A stretch of 64,000 nt of DNA from Desulfobacteraceae bacterium UBA2174 (GCA_002327445.1 DCWA01000026.1:1-64000); one strand, 5' to 3'. Positions 51,686-59,771 are shown, counted from the stretch's first letter. The notes: generated from the letters alone by a model not told the origin. Numbers and translations: made by a program.

Positions 51686-51892
51686 AGCGTGGGGCAGGGG
51701 TCAGGTATTTGATCAAACCGTTGCACCGGCGGCAGCCGGCAGGGCTCGTCCGCGCCTTTCCGCGTCCGTCTGCGGTGGATCTCCTCGGGATGACAGCGTG
51801 GGGCAGGGGTCAGGTATTTGATCCGTTGCACCGGCGGCAGGCGGCAGGCGGCAGGGATCGTCCGCGCCTGTCCGCGCCCGTCTGCGGTGGAT
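51672..51892. repeat. Tandem duplication of a ~110-bp unit
   Basis: Unit 1 (51672-51780) and unit 2 (51781-51892) share ACAGCGTGGGGCAGGGGTCA, then GGTATTTGATC, CGTTGCACCGGCGGCAG and GTCTGCGGTGGAT. Unit 2 has two extra GCGGCAG-type heptamers. The start of each unit reproduces the right end of the MITE-like element. Confidence 0.85.
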
Positions 51893-52125
51893 TTCTGTTG
51901 CGTTCGTCTGTGATGATGATGTCTTGCCGTCCGGGGCCGGCTCCATCCGGTCTCCGGCCTTCTTCCGTCATCCCCTCGCGAGAAATGTCGCTTTTATCGA
52001 TTTTGAACCACCCGATGACTTTGCCTGGGCCTGTGATCGAAGTACCGCGCATCTTGTCTCATGATACACAAATGTTCGCGTCCAGCGCTTGTACCGATCG
52101 GATCTCCAATCGATCGCCGATTTTT

Positions 52126-52260
52126 TAATTGTTAAATATTATTTTAAATTTCAAATATTTAATAAAATAGAAAATGCATAAATAGCTATTGGCATGCAAC
52201 TTGAAGTTCTCTTTAAAACTCTGAAACAAGAATTTTTATAAGCTGCCACTCATGCTTGAA
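52126..52260 (+). promoter_or_regulatory. AT-rich control region before the oxygen-defence cluster
   Basis: About 130 bp of roughly 75% A+T in a GC-rich genome. TTAAATATT (52132-52140) and AATATTTAA (52154-52162) form a perfect 9-bp inverted repeat with a 13-bp spacer, a possible operator. TTGGCA (52189-52194), 17 bp, TTTAAA (52212-52217) is a candidate promoter. A match to a PerR or Fur box could not be established. Confidence 0.45.
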
Positions 52261-52306
52261 TATTCCATCGACCGAGAATGACCACAGGTCGGGAGCCGCC
52301 ACTTTG

Positions 52307-52534
52307 GTGAAACCGTGCGACCTTCATCTGGAAGAGAGTCTCAAGCTGGCCGAGCGCCTGATCGACCTTTCCTTTAAGGGCGACCAGGACCGGGAGGACA
52401 ACGGTTGCGGCATCATCTATGGAGTGATGCGCGATGCCGGTTTTCGTCTGAAACACCTGGTGAGCCGTGAGATGGAGACCCACCGCCAGCGATCGGGCCG
52501 CAAGCGTTCCCCGACCAAGGGCCCCAACCCGTAA
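52307..52534 (+). CDS. Small conserved-looking protein preceding rubrerythrin
   Basis: A 75-residue soluble protein of unrecognised family. It is helical, with a central DQDREDNGCGIIYGVMRDAG (one cysteine) and a basic tail (RQRSGRKRS). GTG at 52307 (or TTG one codon earlier) is chosen because GGGAG lies 11 bp upstream; a start at 52256 is also possible. It is the first gene after the AT-rich control region and lies 42 bp before rubrerythrin, so it is probably co-expressed with the oxygen-defence genes. Confidence 0.65.
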   Translation: MKPCDLHLEESLKLAERLIDLSFKGDQDREDNGCGIIYGVMRDAGFRLKHLVSREMETHRQRSGRKRSPTKGPNP

Positions 52535-52576
52535 CCCGCCGAAGTTATCCGCAAACCACGAATCAAGGAGGAACAC

Positions 52577-53152
52577 GTGCCAACCGTCAAGGGAACCCGT
52601 ACCGAAAAGAACCTGCTGGCGGCTTTCGCCGGCGAATCCCAGGCCCGTAATCGCTATACTTATTTTGCCGGCGTCGCCCGCAAGGAAGGCTATGTTCAGA
52701 TCGCCGATATTTTCGAGGAAACCGCCAGCCAGGAAAAGGAGCATGCCAAACGGTTTTTCAAATTCCTGGAAGGTGGTATGGTGGAAATCACCGCCGCCTA
52801 CCCGGCCGGTGTCATCGGCAATACGCTGGAGAACCTGAAGGCGGCCGCCGCCGGCGAACACGAGGAACACAGCAACCTGTACCCGGCCTTCGCCAAGGTG
52901 GCCCGGGAAGAAGGCTTCGAGGCCATCGCCATGGTTTTCGACGCGGTTTGCGTGGCCGAGCGCCAGCATGAGAAACGGTACAACGACCTGGCGGCCAACA
53001 TCGCCGCCGGCCGCGTGTTCCAGCGCGACACCCCCGTGGTGTGGCGCTGCCGCAATTGCGGCTACCTGCACCAGGGTACCACTGCGCCGGCAATGTGTCC
53101 GGCCTGTGCCCATCCCCAGGCCCATTTTGAACTGCTCGGTGAAAACTGGTAA
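52577..53152 (+). CDS. rbr: Rubrerythrin
   Basis: Peroxide-reducing diiron protein, 191 residues from a GTG start. The ferritin-like four-helix domain (1-~145) has the ligand pattern (FAGESQARNRY, TASQEKEHAKR, AGEHEEHSNLY, VAERQHEKRY), and a C-terminal rubredoxin-like FeCys4 site (CRNCGY...CPAC). It reduces hydrogen peroxide with electrons from rubredoxin in anaerobes. AAGGAGG precedes the start. Confidence 0.96.
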   Translation: MPTVKGTRTEKNLLAAFAGESQARNRYTYFAGVARKEGYVQIADIFEETASQEKEHAKRFFKFLEGGMVEITAAYPAGVIGNTLENLKAAAAGEHEEHSNLYPAFAKVAREEGFEAIAMVFDAVCVAERQHEKRYNDLAANIAAGRVFQRDTPVVWRCRNCGYLHQGTTAPAMCPACAHPQAHFELLGENW

Positions 53153-53218
53153 GATCGGGACGGGGTTCTTGGATGAAACGCGTCGGTTATCTTTTCCCAA
53201 TTTCCAAAGGAGGATGAA

Positions 53219-53593
53219 ATGGCCAAGAAGCTTGAAATCTACAAGTGCGAAGTCTGCGGCAACATCGTGGAGGTCGTCCACGGCGGCGACGGGGAGCTGG
53301 TGTGCTGCGGCAAGCCCATGGTGCTGATGACCGAGAACACCATGGATGCAGCCAAGGAAAAGCACGTACCGGTGATCGAGAAGATCGACGGCGGCTACAA
53401 GGTCAGGGTGGGCAGCGTGGCTCACCCCATGGAAGAGAAGCACTACATCGAATGGATCGAGCTGATCGCCGACGGCAAGGCCTACCGGCAGTTCCTGGCG
53501 CCCGGCCAGGCGCCCGAAGCGGTGTTCAAGATCGCGGCGGCCAGCGTGACGGCCCGCGAGTATTGCAACATTCACGGCTTGTGGAAGGCCTGA
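53219..53593 (+). CDS. dfx: Desulfoferrodoxin (superoxide reductase, two-iron class)
   Basis: A 124-residue superoxide reductase. The N-terminal desulforedoxin centre has C10-X2-C13 and C29-C30. The catalytic Fe(His4Cys) centre is given by H49, H69, H75, H119 and C116, with K48 beside H49 as in known enzymes. It reduces superoxide to peroxide without making oxygen. AAAGGAGG precedes it, and rubrerythrin (peroxide removal) is 66 bp upstream. Confidence 0.97.
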   Translation: MAKKLEIYKCEVCGNIVEVVHGGDGELVCCGKPMVLMTENTMDAAKEKHVPVIEKIDGGYKVRVGSVAHPMEEKHYIEWIELIADGKAYRQFLAPGQAPEAVFKIAAASVTAREYCNIHGLWKA

Positions 53594-53661
53594 TCCGGAC
53601 GCCCTGGTTCGAGTCGGCCCGCACCCCTGTCCAGAGGTGCGGGCCGCGCAAGGAGGATCCC

Positions 53662-53817
53662 ATGACCAGTTGGAAATGCCAAAATTGCGGCTACACCTTC
53701 GAGGCCGACCGGCCGCCGGAGAAATGCCCGTCGTGCAAGCAGACCTGTGAATTCGTGGACAACACCTGCTACACGCCCGATTGCCAATACCAGGGCATGG
53801 ATCCGCGGATCGAGTAG
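53662..53817 (+). CDS. Small rubredoxin-like protein
   Basis: A 51-residue protein with a rubredoxin-type CQNCGY ... CPSC pair plus two or three more cysteines (C at TCEF and TCYTPDCQ). It therefore differs from plain rubredoxin, which has only four. It starts at ATG 53662 after a strong AAGGAGG site, between desulfoferrodoxin and flavodoxin. Its likely role is electron transfer or metal binding; genes of this kind recur next to desulfoferrodoxin or rubrerythrin (recalled). Confidence 0.8.
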   Translation: MTSWKCQNCGYTFEADRPPEKCPSCKQTCEFVDNTCYTPDCQYQGMDPRIE

Positions 53818-53948
53818 AACCGCCCCGGGGATGCCCCGGCGATCGCTACCACCTCCGGCACGGGGCAAGGATCGCCGCTCTCAATTCGAAACGCCGATTT
53901 CCACATCACCGGCACCGCTGCGCGGAGAACCGGCAAAAGGATTTTCCG

Positions 53949-54386
53949 ATGGCCAACGTACTGATCGTTTACGCCACGCGCACGGGGGAAACCGGGCGCA
54001 TTGCCGAATTGATCGCCGAAGGGGTGCGCTTCGGCGGCAGCCAAGCCAAGGTCGTCAACGTCAGCGAGATCAAGGCGGAATCGGCCTTGGCCGGCTACGA
54101 GGCCCTGGTTTTCGGTGCGCCAACCTACCATGGCGACATGATCCAAAGCATGAAGACCTTTCTCTTCCTGGCCGAAAAGGCCGAGTTGGCCGGGAAAGTG
54201 GGTGGTGCTTTCGGGGCTTTCGGATGGAGCGGGGAAGCCCCGGATCGCATCTACGACACCATGAAGCACATTTTCCAGATGGACATGGTCGGCAACCCGC
54301 TGCGGCTCAAATCGAGCAAGCTGGGCGGCGGAATGCAGATGGCGCAGGATTACGGCCGCCAGATCGCCACCAAATTGGCCGCCTGA
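53949..54386 (+). CDS. Flavodoxin-like protein
   Basis: A 145-residue flavodoxin-fold protein. The FMN phosphate loop is YATRTGETGRIAE at the start, with GAPTYHGD and GAFGWSGEAPD as the other FMN-contact loops. It resembles the C-terminal flavodoxin domain of flavodiiron proteins such as the one at 56460, more than short-chain flavodoxins. ATG at 53949. Probably an electron carrier for the cluster. Confidence 0.88.
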   Translation: MANVLIVYATRTGETGRIAELIAEGVRFGGSQAKVVNVSEIKAESALAGYEALVFGAPTYHGDMIQSMKTFLFLAEKAELAGKVGGAFGAFGWSGEAPDRIYDTMKHIFQMDMVGNPLRLKSSKLGGGMQMAQDYGRQIATKLAA

Positions 54387-54423
54387 CCCTGGCGAATCCA
54401 GCGGTACAGGCAAGGAGGTCGCT

Positions 54424-54624
54424 ATGACGACACCGCAACATTGCCCCGGTTTTCAATTGTACAAATCGTTGAAGTCCTTCATCTGCAAATGCCCCAACTG
54501 CGGGCAGAGCGTCGAGATCTTCTCCGACGAATTCGACCGCGAGCACATTTGCAAGGGATGCGGCAAGCCCATCGATTTCACGCACTGCTCCCTCGATGGG
54601 GCCGCCGGAAAACCCATGGCGTGA
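54424..54624 (+). CDS. Small zinc-ribbon-like protein
   Basis: A 66-residue protein with two CX2C pairs (CPNCGQ and CKGCGKP), and further Cys residues (CPGF, ICK, HCS). It probably binds zinc or iron. No family name is recognised. AAGGAGG lies just before ATG 54424. Its place between flavodoxin and the cytochrome gene suggests a role in the redox cluster. Confidence 0.75.
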   Translation: MTTPQHCPGFQLYKSLKSFICKCPNCGQSVEIFSDEFDREHICKGCGKPIDFTHCSLDGAAGKPMA

Positions 54625-54756
54625 TGACGTCGGGAGCGGGGATGGTGGACTGAAGTCGATGCGGTTCGGTTTACACAGAATCAATGGAGCGCAATGGACG
54701 CCGATTGAACGGGCCCGGTGAAGGAAGGGGCCGGCGGCGATCGCGAAAGGCGATTC

Positions 54757-55107
54757 ATGAAGCGGTGGAAAGTTCTGACGGCGGGATTGATCCTGGCGAC
54801 GGCTGTCACGGGTGGTTTGTGGGCGGCGGAAGCCGGCAAGGGGGCCGATGCCATGGTGCTCGATGGCGGCAGCCGCGGACCGGTGCCTTTCGGCCACCAT
54901 CGCCACCAGGCGGCGCTGGGCGACTGCAACCTGTGCCACAGCGTGTTCCCTCAGGAGGCCGGCAGCATTCAGCGGCTCAAGGCCTCCGGCGGTCTCAAGG
55001 CCAAGAGCGACGTGATGAACAAGTTGTGCATCAACTGCCACCGAACCAAAAAGAACGCCGGCGCGGCCAGCGGTCCGTTGACCTGTGCCGCCTGCCATCA
55101 ACGCTGA
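54757..55107 (+). CDS. Periplasmic triheme c-type cytochrome
   Basis: A 116-residue protein with a signal peptide (about 1-24, cleavage near LWAAE) and three CXXCH haem sites: C57-C60-H61, C91-C94-H95 and C110-C113-H114. Extra histidines (FGHHRHQ, 46-50) can be distal ligands, as in cytochrome c7/c3-type triheme proteins. It carries electrons in the periplasm. It starts at ATG 54757, 15 bp before the next gene. Confidence 0.9.
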   Translation: MKRWKVLTAGLILATAVTGGLWAAEAGKGADAMVLDGGSRGPVPFGHHRHQAALGDCNLCHSVFPQEAGSIQRLKASGGLKAKSDVMNKLCINCHRTKKNAGAASGPLTCAACHQR

Positions 55108-55122
55108 ATCGGGACGATCGCC

Positions 55123-56082
55123 ATGCTTGTCTTGGGTCTTCAGGGGAGTCCCCGCCGCAAAGGCAATACCGCCTTTCTGTTGGATCTGTTTCTCGAGGAA
55201 GCCCGTCGTCTGGGCGCCCGCACCGAGGTGGTGTCCCCCGCGCGCGAGGCGATCGTCGCCTGCAAGGGGTGCGGCGCCTGCGAGAAAAAAGGGGTTTGCG
55301 TCAGTGACGACGTGATGGCCAAGTCCATCTATCCCCTCCTGCGCCGGGCGGATGTGGTGGTGGCCGCCTCGCCGGTCTACTTCTACGGCGTCACCGCCCA
55401 GCTCAAGGGACTCATCGACCGCTGCCAGACCCTCTGGTCCCGCAAGTACCGGCTCAAACTCGCCGATCCCGGAGCCGCCACCCGGGCGGGGGTGATGCTG
55501 GCGGTGGGCGCCACCCGGGGCACCAAACTCTTCGACGGATTGCACCTGACGGTGGACTACTTCTTTGATGCCATCGCCGCCCGCAACGCCGGCAGGCTGA
55601 CCTACCGGGGGATCGAACACGCCGGCGACATGGCGCGGCACCCCCGGGTGCGAGAAGAGGCGGCTGCTCTGGTGCAACGGGTCTGCCAACCCCTGGCCGA
55701 GCGCCGGCGCATCGCTTTCATCGACGCCGGTGGTACCGGCGGCGGCATGATGGCGGCCGCCTGGATGCGGCATCTGGCGGGCGCCGCGTGGGACGTGTTC
55801 GTCGACGGTCCCCTGCCTGGCGGGAAGATGGCGGCCCTGGTGGAACGGGCCATGGCCGAGGAGGGGATCGACCTGGGCTATGCCGGGATTCAGCCGCTGG
55901 AGTCGGGCATCGATGCCATGGACCGAATCGTGGTCATCGGTCCGGCGCCGGTCGCAGAGGCCGCGAAGCTGGAAAGATGGATGCTGGCGGAGGCGGTCGA
56001 CGCTGCCGGCTGGGCCAGGCTTTGCCATGAGGTGCGCGGGAAAGTGATCCGGCTGATTGACGGTGCGCCACGGACGAGCTGA
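55123..56082 (+). CDS. Iron-sulfur flavoprotein fused to a degenerate ArsC/LMW-phosphatase-like domain
   Basis: A 319-residue two-domain protein. The N-terminal ~190 residues are an NADPH-dependent FMN reductase/flavodoxin fold (GLQGSPRRKGNTAFLL; SPVYFYGVTAQLKGLIDR) with the iron-sulfur flavoprotein motif C47-X2-C50-X2-C53-X5-C59. The C-terminal ~120 residues (IAFIDAGGTGGGMMAA on to VVIGPAPV) resemble a low-molecular-weight phosphatase/arsenate reductase P-loop domain. The catalytic cysteine position is Asp or Ala, so it is probably inactive as a phosphatase. Function unknown; redox role likely from context. Confidence 0.75.
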   Translation: MLVLGLQGSPRRKGNTAFLLDLFLEEARRLGARTEVVSPAREAIVACKGCGACEKKGVCVSDDVMAKSIYPLLRRADVVVAASPVYFYGVTAQLKGLIDRCQTLWSRKYRLKLADPGAATRAGVMLAVGATRGTKLFDGLHLTVDYFFDAIAARNAGRLTYRGIEHAGDMARHPRVREEAAALVQRVCQPLAERRRIAFIDAGGTGGGMMAAAWMRHLAGAAWDVFVDGPLPGGKMAALVERAMAEEGIDLGYAGIQPLESGIDAMDRIVVIGPAPVAEAAKLERWMLAEAVDAAGWARLCHEVRGKVIRLIDGAPRTS

Positions 56083-56145
56083 TCCGGGGTGCGTTTTTCG
56101 CTTGATGTTCCTCGAACTCATTGAACCTCAAAAAAGGAGAACGGC

Positions 56146-56307
56146 ATGGACAGGTATGTGTGCACCATCTGCGGGTACGTGTACGACCCGGCCAACGGGG
56201 ATCCGGACAACGGGGTGGCCCCGGGGACCAAGTTCGAAGACCTTCCCGATGACTGGGAGTGCCCCATCTGCGGCGCCTCCAAGGCCGATTTCGAAAAAGA
56301 GGCATGA
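56146..56307 (+). CDS. rub: Rubredoxin
   Basis: A classic 53-residue rubredoxin: CTICGYVYDP and CPICGASK give the FeCys4 site, with the DWECP loop. It is the electron donor to flavodiiron proteins and rubrerythrin. It starts at ATG 56146 after AAAAGGAGA, 152 bp before the flavodiiron gene. Confidence 0.96.
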   Translation: MDRYVCTICGYVYDPANGDPDNGVAPGTKFEDLPDDWECPICGASKADFEKEA

Positions 56308-56459
56308 TGGCCGCGGCGGCGGTGCCGGCTCCGAGTCGGTGCCGCCGCCCTCTTTTCAGGGGCCGCCGATGCCGGGAGAGTCTCCGGCGACCCGTGGAAA
56401 GAGACGTTACCGTTTCGAATTGATTATCTTGGGATCCCGCATTTGAAGAGAGGAGTGCC

Positions 56460-57662
56460 ATGAAGCCGATCAAGATAGCCGAAGGGGTATGGGATGTGGG
56501 CGTGACCGACTGGAATATCCGTGATTTTCACGGTTACTCGACCTATTCCGGCAGTACGTACAACGCCTTTTTGATCATCGACGAGAAGATTGCCCTCATC
56601 GACACCGTGAAGGCCCATTTTGTCGATCAATTGCTCGAGCACATCGCCCAAATCGTCGACCCCAAGAAAATCGACCTGGTCATCAGCAATCACACCGAGA
56701 TGGACCACACCGGCGGGCTGCCCCGGGTGATGCACCGCATCGGGGAGAACAAGCCCCTGTACTGCTCCAAGATGGGGCGTAAGAACCTGGTGCGCCACTT
56801 CAGCCAGCCCTGGAACTACCACGAGGTGGCATCCGGAAACGAGTTGTCTTTGGGCCGCCGGAATCTGAGTTTCCTTGAAACCCGGATGCTCCACTGGCCG
56901 GATTCCATGTTCACTCTCCTCAAGGAGGACCAAATCCTGTTTTCCAGCGACGCCTTCGGCCAGCACCTGGCCTCGCCGGCCCAGTTCGACGACCAGGCCG
57001 ACCCTGGAGCCCTATGGCTCCAGGCCAAAAAGTATTTTGCCAACATCCTGTTGCCGTATGCACCCAAGATTCTGAAACTCATCGAGGATGTGGAGGCCAT
57101 GGGGCTGGCGCCCAGTATGATCTGTCCCGACCACGGCATCCTGTGGCGCAAGGATCCCATGGCCATCGTGAACGCTTACCGCGATTGGGCGTTGCAGAAG
57201 CCGGTCAAGCGGGCCATTGTGGTTTACGACACCATGTGGCACAGCACCGAGGCCATGGCCGAAGCGGTGACCGCCGGCCTGGCGGCCGAAGGCGTGCCGG
57301 CCCAGCCCATTCACATTCGCAGCTCCCACCGCAGTGACATCATCACCGAGGCCATGGATGCCGGGGCCATGGTTTTCGGCTCTCCGACTTTGAACAATCA
57401 GATGTTTCCCACCGTGGCCGATGTGCTGACGTACATGAAAGGGCTCAGGCCCAAGAACAAGATCGCCGCGGCCTTCGGTTCCTACGGTTGGAGCGGAGAG
57501 GCGGTGAAACTGGTACATCAGGAGCTGGCTGCGATGGGCTGCGAAATGGTGGGGACCGACGTGCGCCTGCCATACGTGCCGGATGCCGAGGGGCGCAAGG
57601 CCTGTTTCGATCTGGGCCGCAGCGTGGGCCAGGCCCTGAAGGCACGGCTGGAGAACGCCTGA
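56460..57662 (+). CDS. fprA: Flavodiiron protein (rubredoxin:oxygen oxidoreductase type)
   Basis: A 400-residue type-A flavodiiron protein that reduces oxygen to water (or nitric oxide). The metallo-beta-lactamase-like domain has HTEMDH (H78, E80, D82, H83) and later H and D ligands (MLHWPDSM, SSDAFGQH, CPDHGILW). The C-terminal flavodoxin domain starts near residue 253 (IVVYDTMWHSTEAMAE). It takes electrons from rubredoxin encoded just upstream. Ferredoxin follows with overlapping stop and start (TGATG). Confidence 0.97.
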   Translation: MKPIKIAEGVWDVGVTDWNIRDFHGYSTYSGSTYNAFLIIDEKIALIDTVKAHFVDQLLEHIAQIVDPKKIDLVISNHTEMDHTGGLPRVMHRIGENKPLYCSKMGRKNLVRHFSQPWNYHEVASGNELSLGRRNLSFLETRMLHWPDSMFTLLKEDQILFSSDAFGQHLASPAQFDDQADPGALWLQAKKYFANILLPYAPKILKLIEDVEAMGLAPSMICPDHGILWRKDPMAIVNAYRDWALQKPVKRAIVVYDTMWHSTEAMAEAVTAGLAAEGVPAQPIHIRSSHRSDIITEAMDAGAMVFGSPTLNNQMFPTVADVLTYMKGLRPKNKIAAAFGSYGWSGEAVKLVHQELAAMGCEMVGTDVRLPYVPDAEGRKACFDLGRSVGQALKARLENA

Positions 57663-57856
57663 TGGCCCGGCGGCCGGTGGTGGACCTGGGCGCGTGCAGC
57701 CTCTGCGAGGGGTGCATCGCCGTGTGCCCCTCGGTCTTCCGGCTCAACGACGCCGGCTTCATCGAAGTGATTGAGTCGGACGATTATCCGCGGGACGAGG
57801 TCAACGAGGCGATCAAGAACTGCCCGGAAGACTGCATCCAGTGGGAGGAGGACTGA
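57662..57856 (+). CDS. Ferredoxin (single-cluster type)
   Basis: A 64-residue ferredoxin with CSLCEGCIAVCP and a distant CPEDC, consistent with one [4Fe-4S] cluster and a degenerate second site, as in Desulfovibrio-type ferredoxins. ATG overlaps the flavodiiron stop, so it is coupled with it. It may carry electrons to the cluster. Confidence 0.92.
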   Translation: MARRPVVDLGACSLCEGCIAVCPSVFRLNDAGFIEVIESDDYPRDEVNEAIKNCPEDCIQWEED

Positions 57857-57860
57857 AGCG

Positions 57861-58553
57861 GTGGGGAGCACGTTCCGGCGCCTCAAGCGGCGCCTCGAAC
57901 CGCTGCTGCGCGAGGCGGCGCCCGAAGACCTGGTGGCGGCCGTCCTCTCCCTGCCGCTGCGCCAGGTGGTCAATCCGCTGATCTCCTTTTTTTACCACCC
58001 CGAGCCGATGGTGCGCTGGCGGGGGGTTGCGGCTTTCGGTGCCGCCGCCGCGGCGCTGGCCGAGACCGAACCCGAGTCGGCGCGGGTGCTGATGCGCCGG
58101 CTCATGTGGCAGCTCAACGACGAGTCGGGGGGCATCGGCTGGGGCGCTCCCGAGGCCATGGGCGAAGCCATGGCCTGCAGCCCCCGCCTGGCGGCCGAGT
58201 ATCATTCCATCCTGGTTTCCTACGTCCGCCTGGACGGCAATTTCCTCGAACACCCCATCCTGCAGCGGGGCAGCCTCTGGGCCGTGGGGCGGTTGGCCGA
58301 GGTTCGGCCCGACCTGGTGCAACCCGCCGGGCCGGCGCTCAATCCTTTTCTGCGCTCCCTGGATGCCCACCACCGGGGCCTGGCGGCCCGGGCCGCCGGC
58401 CTCATCGGCACCCGCTCCCTGGCGGCGCGCCTGGAAAATCTGCGCAGCGACCCTGCCATGATCGAGGTGTATCACGATTGGACGCTGGCGGACCTGTCGG
58501 TGGGGACCCTCGCGGCGGAGGCCCTGGCGCGCCTCAGCGCGAATCGCCCGTGA
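57861..58553 (+). CDS. HEAT-repeat protein of the DVU0298 family
   Basis: A 230-residue alpha-helical repeat protein matching the DVU0298-type proteins of sulfate reducers (family name recalled). Conserved stretches seen include LISFFYHPEPMVRWRGV, GGIGWGAPEAMGEAM, NFLEHPILQRGSLWAVGRL and AARAAGLIGT. GTG at 57861 follows AGGAGGA in the ferredoxin stop region. It is the last gene of the cluster and overlaps the psiE end. Function unknown. Confidence 0.8.
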   Translation: MGSTFRRLKRRLEPLLREAAPEDLVAAVLSLPLRQVVNPLISFFYHPEPMVRWRGVAAFGAAAAALAETEPESARVLMRRLMWQLNDESGGIGWGAPEAMGEAMACSPRLAAEYHSILVSYVRLDGNFLEHPILQRGSLWAVGRLAEVRPDLVQPAGPALNPFLRSLDAHHRGLAARAAGLIGTRSLAARLENLRSDPAMIEVYHDWTLADLSVGTLAAEALARLSANRP

Positions 58554-58980
58554 AGGTGGCTTCTGGCGGCAGGGAACATTCGCGGCGGCGGTACTTGGCG
58601 ACGAAGAAGGCCGCTGCCAGGGCGATGATCAGGGCCGCCATGGCGAGCAGCGAGATCCCCTCATACTTGTTGAGATCCAGGATGATCACCTTGCGGGCGA
58701 TGGCGATGAGGGCCACTTCGAGGACGATTTCCACGTGCACCACGTGCTGGTACAGGTAGGCCTTGATGGTTTCGAGCAGCTCGACGCCGATGAGAATCAG
58801 CAGAAAGAAACCAAAGATTTCAAGCAGTTCATCGATTTCCAGGATCAAGATCGGCGGCTTGAGGACATCTCGGACGATGATCCAGCCCAGTTCCACCGTG
58901 GCCAGGGTCACCACCAGCACCATCATGGCGATGAGCGCGTAGATCACGGCCCGTTCGAATTGCTTCAGCCAGCCGATCAT
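58534..58980 (-). CDS. PsiE-family membrane protein
   Basis: A 148-residue inner-membrane protein related to phosphate-starvation-inducible PsiE. Four hydrophobic helices are visible (about 10-35, 50-70, 85-100, 115-135) with the family's EIDELLEIFGFFLLILIGVEL and VIILDLNKYEG. It converges on the HEAT protein with a 20-bp overlap of 3' ends. Role unclear; no Pho box was found. Start at 58980. Confidence 0.85.
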   Translation of the reverse strand: MIGWLKQFERAVIYALIAMMVLVVTLATVELGWIIVRDVLKPPILILEIDELLEIFGFFLLILIGVELLETIKAYLYQHVVHVEIVLEVALIAIARKVIILDLNKYEGISLLAMAALIIALAAAFFVAKYRRRECSLPPEATFTGDSR

Positions 58981-59082
58981 GGCCCGATTCCTCCCGGTGT
59001 GCCGTTGGTTTGCGATTTCATGCCTCAACCTGCCACATCCGCGGCGGCGAGGCAACCATGTCTTCCGGACCGGAGGCCAGCG

Positions 59083-59520
59083 ATGTCCGATGGCAGCGTT
59101 TATCCCGATCTTCCCCGAGTCGCCGTGGGGGCGGTGGTCGTCCACGACGACCGGGTGCTGCTCGTGCGCCGGGGCAAGGCGCCGGCCCGGGGCTTGTGGG
59201 CCATTCCCGGCGGCAGCGTCCGGCTGGGAGAGAGCCTGCGCCAGGCGGCCGAGCGCGAGATTCTGGAAGAAACCGGTCTGACCATCCGCGCCGGCGATCC
59301 GATGCTGACCTTCGAGTCGATCCATCGCGACGACGACGGCCGGGTGCGTTTTCACTACGTCATCGTCGACTTGGCGGCCGAATACCTGGCCGGCGAGGTC
59401 CAACCTGCCGACGACGCCAGCGACGCCCGCTGGTTCTCCTGGGCCGAGGTCGCCGCCGAACCCGAGATGGGGCCAGCCACCCGGGCGCTGATTCGTCGCC
59501 TCTTCCTTGAATCGATGTAG
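59083..59520 (+). CDS. Nudix hydrolase
   Basis: A 145-residue Nudix enzyme; the box GGSVRLGESLRQAAEREILE, continuing ETGL, is complete, preceded by VAVGAVVVHDDRVLLVRRGK. Such short forms may be ADP-ribose or dinucleotide pyrophosphatases. Start at ATG 59083 after CGGAGG; psiE is divergent with 102 bp between them. Confidence 0.92.
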   Translation: MSDGSVYPDLPRVAVGAVVVHDDRVLLVRRGKAPARGLWAIPGGSVRLGESLRQAAEREILEETGLTIRAGDPMLTFESIHRDDDGRVRFHYVIVDLAAEYLAGEVQPADDASDARWFSWAEVAAEPEMGPATRALIRRLFLESM

Positions 59521-59771
59521 GTAACTGACCTACATCGGTGACATTTTTTACCTGCCGAATTATCCGTTTCCCGCCCACCTCAGAATCAGTTCCCGCCGGA
59601 TTGTCCGGTTGCCTTCCAAGGCGTACTAAATCCATCAAGCTCGACCAGAAGCGTTTTTTTGGCGCGCGTCAGAGTCGCTTTTTCACATTCGTCCGGATTT
59701 TTTTAATTTTTTCGGCGCGGCCCGATCCCGGGATTGCGCCACCACCAACCAAAAGAAGGAGGTTTGCCACC

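Larger units (their letters stand above)
51352..52306. other. 955-bp intergenic region rich in small repeats, ending in an AT-rich block
   Basis: No gene found. From left to right: two MITE-like copies (51421-51488, 51587-51685), a 109-bp tandem duplication (51672-51892), a unique stretch (51893-52120), then an AT-rich block (52126-52260) that is probably the control region of the oxygen-defence cluster. Confidence 0.7.

Noticed and set aside
51352..52120. Small protein-coding frames in the repeat region before the rubrerythrin cluster
   Set aside because: Frames follow the repeat units and carry no plausible starts or motifs.
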